Source: Candidatus Gastranaerophilales bacterium (GTDB taxonomy: Bacteria > Cyanobacteriota > Vampirovibrionia > Gastranaerophilales > UBA9971). From it: a stretch of 11,486 nucleotides of DNA. The first letter of the stretch is position 1; the number at the start of each line of letters is the position of its first letter. Shown piece by piece: positions 6,001 through 11,486 of this stretch. A program made the position numbers and the translations under genes. The DNA is taken from contig JANQGS010000150.1 in NCBI GenBank assembly GCA_028277195.1, positions 1 to 11,486 of the forward strand, read 5' to 3'. The notes under the pieces are model-generated. The model was given only the letters and a program-made list of their open reading frames with translations, did no database searches and had not been told where the DNA came from.

Positions 6001-8247
6001 TTACAAACCGTATTTTTTATTATAACTCAAAAAACTTTCAAAACTATTATTTGATGCCCCCGGCTCGGGCCTCAAACCGGTACTGCCCACAACTACCTTT
6101 TCCCCGTGTGTTTTTATATTTCCTCCCATTATATCGTGGAACCAGGAGTGGTCTTTTAGTTTTTTCTTCTCGATTTCCTTCATTTCCTCATGGGTCTTTG
6201 GCAATACCGGCTGGCCTACCGCCATGCGTGTCAATGTTTCATACCCGGCCGCGTTCACTACTACTACTGTACCGTTACCCCAGAGCGAGTGGTTAATCAG
6301 GCCCTTGAACAAATCGTTGAGCACTTTAAGTGACCAGAAAGATATGCCCTGTCTTGCCGAATCCTGGAGAACCCTTTGTTTTGCTTTTTCTTCGGCAATA
6401 TTTTCATTATTGGTGTTATCCAGGGTTTCATTATAAGCCTGTACCGCGAGGAAAGGCACTGTGGTGAAGCCTGTTACCTTCATCCAGGTACTTAGCTTGT
6501 CGGAAGGGTAATCCATAATGTCAGCGCCGTGGGCCTTACCGATTTTTTGCGATAATGTGCCGTCGTCAACCCCTTTTATAACGTTTTCCACGTATTTGGC
6601 ATGGTCAAACGGTTTATTATCAGGCGCCTCAAAAGGCTCTTTACCCACGAGCTTCCTGCCCGCGTTAACTATCATCCGGCCCAGTCCTACCAGGAGCTTG
6701 AACGGAAGGGCTATACCCTCGAGAAAAGCCTTTCCGGCCCTGTATACCCAGTTTCCTCCTATATTGATATAACCGTCACCGGCGGCGGCAGCCTGCCTTA
6801 TTTCATCAATACCTGCCTCTTCCCTTCCTTTTGTGAAAGCTCCGGCTATTTTCCGCATTTCATCCGCAATTTCCCCTGACTGCGCTGAGCCGTTTTTTGC
6901 CTCCTCCATTAAAATTCTTCGTGTCTTTTCAAATTTATCAAACTCCACTCTGGCGGGAAATGCCGAAATCATTTTTGATTCAGACGCTTTTATTATACCT
7001 TCTACCGCCATGAAAGGATTCCCGGTAAATGAGACGGGTGTATTTGTTCCCTTAAAGGAATTGTAGGTATTTAAGGCAGCGGCATAAGGTTTGTTATCCA
7101 ATGGCGCGGCGTGTATTACGTATGGGTTTTTATCAACGTTTTCGGACTTTTTCGGGAATAACGGTATTCCCGTGGCGAGCCTGCTTACTGCGTTTGCGGA
7201 TAAAGCCACTGCCGTGCCCAGCCCTACCGCGAAGCCCAGTGACTTGTTTGCAATCCTGCTGAACGCCGCGTTCAGCACATAGCCCAGGTAGGCGTAAATG
7301 CCCACATAAGCCGCGGTCTGGGCGTATATTTTGTTCCTGTCTTCTTCGGCTTTTTCCCTGTCCCCGGAAGTTCCCATTGTCAGGTTATAGAAGTCAGTCC
7401 CGAGAAATACACCTGTAGTCGTGCCCGAAGCGACCCTGTTAACGGTATAAGCCCCGTCGCTTCCGTATCCGGACATAAAACGGCCCAGCTTTTTCCTGTC
7501 AGCGTAGTTAACAAAAGCGTTTACGTATTTATTCCTGAGTGTTGCAAGGAATTTTTCCTTCCCGTGGCCTGTAAGTCCCTTTTTTAATGCATCAAGACTG
7601 CCTGCGGCTTTTATCAGGGGGTCAGGTTTTATATTTTTTTCCTTTAAGAATTTTTTAAGCGCTTCTTCATCGTTTATTTTAAGAATCCGCTCAACGTTAT
7701 CCTTTGTGAACACCTTATCAAACCGGCTTGCCTGGCTCCGCGTTTCAAGGAGGTAGCCGACAAGGCGTTTTCTTGCCTGGTAGGCCGCTTTTTGCTCGTC
7801 GAGCATTTTTTTTGTCCGCTCATCGCCAAAGAGTCTCTTAAGCCACCTGCCCAGAGCATAAAACGGGTCAGTAACCGCATCTTTAAACCCGTCCCAGAGA
7901 TTCCTGTTAACCCTTATATTTTCAACCCCGTACTGCTGCGCTTTATTTATGGTATCATCAAGCCCCAGGTTAGCTTTTTCGGGAACAAATGCCCTTAACT
8001 CCCTTGTGATGGTATCCAGGGAAAGCCTTTCGGTCTTAAAGAGCATGTCTCCTGCTTCCCTAACTAAAATCCCCTTAAAAGCCGGTTGTGTTAAGTATTC
8101 TTTCCTCGCTTTTAAGGGGATTTTAGTTGCATCAGGGGCATTAGTGGCTGTTTTTAGAGGGGTACGGTACACTTGGGGCCGGTAATCCGACCTCCCTCGC
8201 GGGCGACCTGTTATCGGTTTATCCATGTAAGGACTACTTGCCGGCAT
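6001..8247 (-). CDS. Large protein of unknown function with an internal duplication
   Basis: I do not recognise the family in this 748-residue protein. There is no signal peptide. The first 65 residues are basic and proline-rich. Residues 275-367 and 593-685 are a duplicated module, gapless over 93 positions with about 29 identities, including YN, AEE, GI, VLN, SL and a closing R-x-A-x-G-x-P-x-x-PK. Each copy has two hydrophobic stretches (about 311-329 and 336-358 in the first), and a similar amphipathic segment precedes each copy (about 118-140 and 508-535), so the whole protein may be two related halves. Charged helical regions fill the rest. It may be membrane-associated. The ATG at 8247 has a partial Shine-Dalgarno (AGGCGG); an ATG at codon 8 is the alternative. 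Eighteen bases separate its stop from the TTG of the Clp_N gene, so they are probably one operon. Base composition shows no obvious break from its neighbours. Confidence 0.7.
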   Translation of the reverse strand: MPASSPYMDKPITGRPRGRSDYRPQVYRTPLKTATNAPDATKIPLKARKEYLTQPAFKGILVREAGDMLFKTERLSLDTITRELRAFVPEKANLGLDDTINKAQQYGVENIRVNRNLWDGFKDAVTDPFYALGRWLKRLFGDERTKKMLDEQKAAYQARKRLVGYLLETRSQASRFDKVFTKDNVERILKINDEEALKKFLKEKNIKPDPLIKAAGSLDALKKGLTGHGKEKFLATLRNKYVNAFVNYADRKKLGRFMSGYGSDGAYTVNRVASGTTTGVFLGTDFYNLTMGTSGDREKAEEDRNKIYAQTAAYVGIYAYLGYVLNAAFSRIANKSLGFAVGLGTAVALSANAVSRLATGIPLFPKKSENVDKNPYVIHAAPLDNKPYAAALNTYNSFKGTNTPVSFTGNPFMAVEGIIKASESKMISAFPARVEFDKFEKTRRILMEEAKNGSAQSGEIADEMRKIAGAFTKGREEAGIDEIRQAAAAGDGYINIGGNWVYRAGKAFLEGIALPFKLLVGLGRMIVNAGRKLVGKEPFEAPDNKPFDHAKYVENVIKGVDDGTLSQKIGKAHGADIMDYPSDKLSTWMKVTGFTTVPFLAVQAYNETLDNTNNENIAEEKAKQRVLQDSARQGISFWSLKVLNDLFKGLINHSLWGNGTVVVVNAAGYETLTRMAVGQPVLPKTHEEMKEIEKKKLKDHSWFHDIMGGNIKTHGEKVVVGSTGLRPEPGASNNSFESFLSYNKKYGL
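6193..6471 (-). repeat. Second copy of the internal protein duplication (residues 593-685)
   Basis: Begins GFTTVPFLAVQAYN and ends RMAVGQPVLPK. It lies 318 residues downstream of the first copy within the same protein. The central hydrophobic pair is less pronounced here, so the two halves may have diverged in function. Confidence 0.75.
7147..7425 (-). repeat. First copy of the internal protein duplication (residues 275-367)
   Basis: Begins GTTTGVFLGTDFYN and ends RLATGIPLFPK. It aligns without gaps to the second copy encoded at 6193-6471, about 31% identical by hand count. The likeness is at protein level only, so the duplication is old. Confidence 0.75.
8062..8128 (-). repeat. Perfect 21-bp inverted repeat (hairpin) in the 5' coding region
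   Basis: Arms 8062-8082 and 8108-8128 are exact reverse complements over 21 bases, with a 25-base loop. In the mRNA the hairpin begins about 120 bases after the start codon of the 748-codon gene. The arms encode TKIPLKA and AFKGILV. There is no U-run after the second arm, so it is not an intrinsic terminator. An internal ATG (codon 68, 8044-8046) preceded by AGGAGA lies just downstream. Confidence 0.9.
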
Positions 8248-8350
8248 ATATACTAGCTTCCGCCTTTAAAATACAGTCTAGTTAATACAATGGTTACACA
8301 GATAATTTTATTATAAAGATTGTTAGGGAACTGTTAGAATTTGCCGGGTA
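8248..8350 (-). promoter_or_regulatory. Intergenic region with candidate -10 box for the 748-codon gene
   Basis: This gap of about 100 bp is the longest on the minus-strand block and the likely place for the promoter of the 748-codon, Clp_N and SLH unit. A perfect TATAAT reads on the minus strand at 8315-8310, about 63 bases before the ATG. The -35 region is poor. I see no terminator hairpin for kdsA, so read-through from kdsA into this unit is also possible. Confidence 0.35.
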
Positions 8351-9154
8351 TTAAGAATTATTAACCAGTAAGTATATTTCCTTACATACCTTAATTATAT
8401 CCCCGGCTTCACCTGTCGGAATCATATTAGCCCCGTCGCTCAAGGCGTTTTCAGGTTCAGGGTGCACTTCCATAAAAAGCCCGTCAGCGCCCGCGGCAGT
8501 TGCGGCTTTTGCCAGGGTCGGCACAAACTCCCTTTGCCCGGATGACGCGTTTCCCGCACCTCCCGGGAGCTGTACGCTATGGGTCGCGTCAAACACTACC
8601 GGGTAGCCAAGTCCCCGGATAATCGGGATTGCCCTCATATCGGACACAAGGTTTCCGTAGCCAAAGCTCGCTCCCCTGTCCGTAATCAGGATTTTATTGT
8701 TACCGCATGCTTTTACCTTTGCGGCGGCCTGTTCTATCTGTTGCGGGGCAAGGAATTGCCCTTTTTTTACGTTTACAATCCTGCCGGTTTTTGCCGCTGC
8801 CGCCAGCAGGTCTGTTTGCCTGCATAAAAATGCCGGTATTTGGATAATATCAGCTACTTCAGCGGCTTTCGACGCTTCCCCGGGCAGGTGTATATCTGTC
8901 ACAACCGGAACGTTGAACTCCTGCTTTATTTTAGCGAGTATTTCCAGGCCCTTCTCCATGCCGGGTCCCCTGTATGAGTCGATGGAGGTCCTGTTTGCCT
9001 TGTCATAAGAGGCTTTAAATATATACCGGACCTTTAATTCATCCGTAATATTCTTTAATATTTCTGCTGTTTTAAAAGCGGTAGAGCCGTTTTTTTCTAT
9101 AACGCACGGCCCTGCCATGATAAAAAAATCATTATAAAAATCATTTATGTTCAT
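8351..9154 (-). CDS. kdsA: 3-deoxy-8-phosphooctulonate (KDO-8-P) synthase, metal-dependent type
   Basis: Condenses phosphoenolpyruvate with arabinose 5-phosphate to KDO-8-phosphate, the first committed step towards the KDO of lipopolysaccharide. The 267 residues match the family. Visible motifs: AGPCVIE (14-20), FKASYDKANRTS (46-57), QIPAFLCRQTDLL (105-117), NVKKGQF (128-134), ITDRGASFGYGNLVSDMRA (157-175) and EVHPEPENALSDGANMI (229-245). C17 with H192, E229 and D240 forms the metal site of the Aquifex-type enzyme. Escherichia coli has Asn in place of this Cys. The ATG follows AGGAG at 9160-9164, which overlaps the stop of the CDF gene, so the two are translated together. No other kds gene lies nearby, and the gene sits in an operon with a metal exporter, an unusual context. 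Confidence 0.95.
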   Translation of the reverse strand: MNINDFYNDFFIMAGPCVIEKNGSTAFKTAEILKNITDELKVRYIFKASYDKANRTSIDSYRGPGMEKGLEILAKIKQEFNVPVVTDIHLPGEASKAAEVADIIQIPAFLCRQTDLLAAAAKTGRIVNVKKGQFLAPQQIEQAAAKVKACGNNKILITDRGASFGYGNLVSDMRAIPIIRGLGYPVVFDATHSVQLPGGAGNASSGQREFVPTLAKAATAAGADGLFMEVHPEPENALSDGANMIPTGEAGDIIKVCKEIYLLVNNS

Positions 9155-9162
9155 TTTTTCTC

Positions 9163-10032
9163 CTAAAAGTCACAGTGTTTTTCCGGAAATCCCGGGGGCT
9201 CAACCTGTATTGTAAGATGGTGTATATTAAACCTTTCCCTCAGGGTTTTGTCAACCTTGCATAACACCTCCCGGCTGTCAGGATGGTCGCTTACCACGTG
9301 AATGCTCAGGGCTGTCCTTTGCAGGGAAATGCTCCATACATGCAGTTCATGGACTTTTTTTACTTCCGGGATATTTAAAAGCGTATTTTTTATTTCATTA
9401 ATGTCTATATGCTTTGGCGTTGCCTCAAGAAGTATGTTTGAGGACTCCTTAATCAGCCTGATGGCACTGATGGTAATTATTACGGCTATTATAACGCTGA
9501 TAATAATGTCAGCATAGTAAAATTTAAACAAATAAATGATAATACCCGCTACAATAGCGCCTAACGACCCCAGTGTATCCCCCGTAATATGCCAGAAAGC
9601 GCCCCTTACGTTTAAATTGTGCTTAACGGACGAATGCAAAATAGCCATGCCGGCTAAATTAATTACCAGCCCGCCCGTGGCAATCGCAATCATCAGCGTG
9701 GCCTCAACCTCCCGCGGCAGGAGAAACCTTTTTACCCCCTCATAGAGAATAAACGCCGCAATCCCAATTAAAAGCAGCCCGTTTACCAGGGCCACAAGTA
9801 TTTCCAACCGGTAATACCCGTAAGTTTTCTCGTCAGAAGCGGGCCTTGCTATCATAAAAGCGGCAAGAAACGACATTCCAAGGGCGGCCACATCCCCCAG
9901 CATATGCCCGGCATCGGCTATGAGCGCAAGGCTGTTGGTGATAATCCCGCCTATGAACTCTATAAACATATAAGCGGAGGTCAAAAACAGAACCAGCCCC
10001 AGTTTACACCTTACCCTGGCATTTTCTCTCAT
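9163..10032 (-). CDS. czcD: CzcD-type cation diffusion facilitator (zinc/cadmium/cobalt efflux)
   Basis: Inner-membrane antiporter that exports Zn2+ or similar divalent metal in exchange for protons. From the ATG at 10032 it has 289 residues. Six membrane helices are expected at about 11-31, 35-62, 79-98, 111-132, 149-169 and 174-193, followed by a cytoplasmic domain with HVWSISLQRTALSIHV and HHLTIQVE. The intramembrane site is the zinc-type H43/D47 in ADAGHMLGD and H148/D152 in HITGDTLGS. The loop between helices 4 and 5 is short and not histidine-rich. The frame is open upstream to 10167, but those 45 codons lie inside the neighbouring GNAT-like gene and are Arg/Gly/Pro-rich. The ATG at 10032 shares ATGA with the stop of that gene, so I take it as the true start. 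The stop is 8 bases from kdsA. The substrate is predicted from the motif only. Confidence 0.9.
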   Translation of the reverse strand: MRENARVRCKLGLVLFLTSAYMFIEFIGGIITNSLALIADAGHMLGDVAALGMSFLAAFMIARPASDEKTYGYYRLEILVALVNGLLLIGIAAFILYEGVKRFLLPREVEATLMIAIATGGLVINLAGMAILHSSVKHNLNVRGAFWHITGDTLGSLGAIVAGIIIYLFKFYYADIIISVIIAVIITISAIRLIKESSNILLEATPKHIDINEIKNTLLNIPEVKKVHELHVWSISLQRTALSIHVVSDHPDSREVLCKVDKTLRERFNIHHLTIQVEPPGFPEKHCDF

Positions 10033-11069
10033 GATTCGGTTATAAACCTTACTATATTGCACGCCGGGCTTGTCATGTCCGGGAAGATTATTGCCGGGGC
10101 TTTTCTTTCCCTGTATAGCCCGGCTGGTCTCCAGTAGTCCTTGACGAGCACCTGGAAATCGCCGCACTGCTTAAATTTATGGGACTTAAGGACTTCCGCC
10201 ATGTATTTTCCCGCCTGGTGATAATTCTTTACCCCCACGTAAATCCTGGCATTGCCGTTTTGTTCGTTTACCCTGTCAATCCCAAAGTTCAAGAGGTCCT
10301 CATAGTACTCCCTGTAAGCAAGGGACAGGGTTATATCCAGCCAGAAGCTGGCCTTGTCCGCCGTAAATATTGCCAGAAGGGCTTCCAGGCCGTTAACGGA
10401 AGGATTGTCAAGCACATATTTATGTGAGGTATAGCCTTTTATGTTGTTTATTATCTTACTTTTCAGCCCAAACCTGAAATCCTCGGGAGTCCTTGCAAGG
10501 GAGGTCCTGAACTGCGGCAGGGTTGCTTCCGAGTCAAGCCGGAACAGTTTTTGAAAATCACAATCGGCTGCTTTTCTCAGGTTTTCAAGGCTTTTAATTT
10601 TATTGCCCGGGGAAGTTCCCTCGCATTCCCAGATATTTATTTTTGAGGAACTCCTGAAAGAGCAGGCGTTTGTGAATAATGAAATAGCCTCGGTATAGTT
10701 CTCGTCTATTACGGCGAGGAATATTTCCACGCCCGCCCCGCCGTATTTATTCACCACATAGTCAATCAGCTGCTTTCCAACGTCGTGGGCATTAACGCCG
10801 AGCACCAGCCTGTTAATTTTCCACCTTGTTTTTTTATGCCCGTCAGGCGCAAGGCTGATTAAACCCAGCGGCTCATTATTCTCAACGGCTACGTAGGTTT
10901 CCTGTAAAAACTTCCAGTTTAAGGGCAGCAGGCCATGAAAAACGTTAAACGGGAAAGTAATAAAAGCCCCGTCGTCAATCATCCCCGGTGAAAGGCCGGG
11001 AGTGACATATTCAATCATTTTTATTACTTTTTTTACGTCAAAATGCCTGATTGGTATAATTTTAATCAT
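10029..11069 (-). CDS. GNAT-like acetyltransferase protein, probably two tandem domains
   Basis: Function uncertain. Residues 1-148 have the layout of a GNAT N-acetyltransferase: ETYVAVENNEPLGLISLAP (strands 2-3), INRLVLGVNAHDVGKQLIDY (strand 4 and a degenerate acetyl-CoA loop that lacks the usual Q/R-x-x-G-x-G/A) and VEIFLAVIDENYTEAISLF followed by a Phe at 138. Residues about 160-312 look like a second, more diverged copy ending in ARIYVGVKNYHQAGKYMAEV and FKQCGDFQVLVKDYW. The weak acetyl-CoA loop suggests altered or lost catalysis. No signal peptide or membrane segment is visible. The ATG at 11069 has no Shine-Dalgarno, and the upstream DNA is nearly all A and T. The stop overlaps the CDF start as ATGA. 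It heads the minus-strand block and is divergent from rlmB. A lineage-specific protein with only a GNAT fold is the alternative. Confidence 0.5.
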   Translation of the reverse strand: MIKIIPIRHFDVKKVIKMIEYVTPGLSPGMIDDGAFITFPFNVFHGLLPLNWKFLQETYVAVENNEPLGLISLAPDGHKKTRWKINRLVLGVNAHDVGKQLIDYVVNKYGGAGVEIFLAVIDENYTEAISLFTNACSFRSSSKINIWECEGTSPGNKIKSLENLRKAADCDFQKLFRLDSEATLPQFRTSLARTPEDFRFGLKSKIINNIKGYTSHKYVLDNPSVNGLEALLAIFTADKASFWLDITLSLAYREYYEDLLNFGIDRVNEQNGNARIYVGVKNYHQAGKYMAEVLKSHKFKQCGDFQVLVKDYWRPAGLYRERKAPAIIFPDMTSPACNIVRFITES

Positions 11070-11115
11070 AATAAATATTTTATAATATTATTTTAAATAA
11101 AAACAGGTACTTAAA
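11070..11115. promoter_or_regulatory. AT-only divergent promoter region
   Basis: A 46-bp, almost purely A/T gap lies between the divergent GNAT-like gene and rlmB. TATAAT occurs at 11081-11086 on the plus strand, about 30 bases before the rlmB ATG, without a convincing -35 box. The region is rich in near-symmetrical A/T words that give -10-like sequences on both strands. Confidence 0.3.
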
Positions 11116-11486
11116 ATGGAAGACCCAGGTATTATATACGGGAAAAACCCCGTAGAAGCAATTTTACGGACAAGCCGCCGCCGGGTAAGTAAAATATTTA
11201 TCGCAAAGGGGGTTAAATTTGACGCCAGGTTAAGAAATATCTGCTCCCTGGCAAAAGAGTACAAAATAAACATACAGGAAATCCCGCGCGAAAAACTCTC
11301 AAAACTCGCCCCCGGGGTTCACCAGGGAGTAGCGGCTTCCGTCTCACCAATAGAATACACTGAATTCGGCGAACTGGCCAGTTCGCCGAAAAACGGGACA
11401 AATGCCCTTATAATTATCCTCGACAGGGTAGAGGACCCGCACAACCTCGGCTCAATAATCAGGACCTCAGCGGCGGCGGGAGTTGA
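11116..11486 (+). CDS. rlmB: 23S rRNA 2'-O-methyltransferase, TrmH/SpoU family (partial)
   Basis: Uses S-adenosylmethionine to methylate a ribose of 23S rRNA, in E. coli G2251. Only the first 123 codons lie in the window; the gene continues to the right. The N-terminal substrate-binding domain starts IIYGKNPVEAILR (6-18). The hinge motif HQGVAA follows. The first SPOUT-domain motif is present as ILDRVEDPHNLGSIIRTS, with the conserved N and R of the NLG-x-I-x-R signature. The linker between domains has the same length as in E. coli RlmB. The ATG is preceded by AGG at 11105-11107. A 26-bp palindrome lies in the linker. Family membership is sure; the exact rRNA target rests on the RlmB-like N-domain. 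Confidence 0.9.
   Translation, partial: MEDPGIIYGKNPVEAILRTSRRRVSKIFIAKGVKFDARLRNICSLAKEYKINIQEIPREKLSKLAPGVHQGVAASVSPIEYTEFGELASSPKNGTNALIIILDRVEDPHNLGSIIRTSAAAGV
11365..11390. repeat. Perfect 26-bp palindrome in the rlmB linker
   Basis: Bases 11365-11377 and 11378-11390 are exact reverse complements with no spacer. It encodes part of the inter-domain linker (FGELASSPK). No U-run follows on either strand, so it is not a terminator. Confidence 0.9.

Noticed and set aside
10033..10167. Longer CDF reading frame with 45 extra N-terminal residues
   Set aside because: It lies inside the upstream GNAT-like gene, is low in hydrophobic residues, and is unlike CDF N-termini; the ATG in the ATGA overlap at 10032 gives a normal length.
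11365..11390. Palindrome as an insertion into rlmB
   Set aside because: By recalled comparison the linker has the same length as in E. coli RlmB, so nothing appears to have been inserted; it is reported only as a palindrome.

Overview
The window looks like chromosomal DNA from a diderm (outer-membrane) bacterium. kdsA makes the KDO precursor of lipopolysaccharide, and an exported protein carries three S-layer homology (SLH) domains. That pairing occurs in Cyanobacteria and their non-photosynthetic relatives (Melainabacteria, Margulisbacteria, Saganbacteria) and in several other diderm phyla. I cannot fix the lineage from sequence alone. Genes are tightly packed, gaps are AT-rich, and there is no tRNA, rRNA, CRISPR array, transposase, integrase or phage gene.

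Layout. (1) Positions 1-222 hold no gene, only an AT-rich flank and the terminator of the next gene. (2) pgmB (beta-phosphoglucomutase family, minus strand) ends at that terminator. (3) A plus-strand set follows at 930-3446: nth (endonuclease III), a MerR-like helix-turn-helix protein with a C-terminal coiled coil, and a CCA-adding enzyme / poly(A) polymerase family gene. (4) It converges, with overlapping stop codons, on a minus-strand block. In transcription order the distal part of that block is a 748-residue protein of unknown function, a protein made only of three double Clp_N domains, and the SLH protein. (5) Upstream on the same strand is a coupled trio: a double-GNAT-like protein, a CzcD-type cation efflux transporter, and kdsA. 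(6) rlmB (23S rRNA 2'-O-methyltransferase) starts divergently at 11116 and runs off the window.

How the genes fit together. nth, cca and rlmB are housekeeping genes for DNA repair, tRNA 3' end maturation and ribosome modification. kdsA and the SLH protein concern the envelope, and the CDF transporter exports divalent metal from the cytoplasm. The most unusual part is 3443-8247. The 748-residue protein contains a gapless internal duplication of about 93 residues (29 identities by my count). The Clp_N protein has six half-repeats and no AAA+ ATPase, and each half-repeat keeps the conserved glutamate of the family. The SLH protein is translationally coupled to it by an ATGA overlap. This three-gene cassette is the best candidate here for an undescribed system, possibly linking substrate or adaptor recognition for a Clp protease with the cell envelope. 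That role is inference from domain content and gene order only.

Two perfect DNA inverted repeats lie inside coding sequence: a 21-bp-arm hairpin near the 5' end of the 748-codon gene, and a 26-bp palindrome in rlmB.
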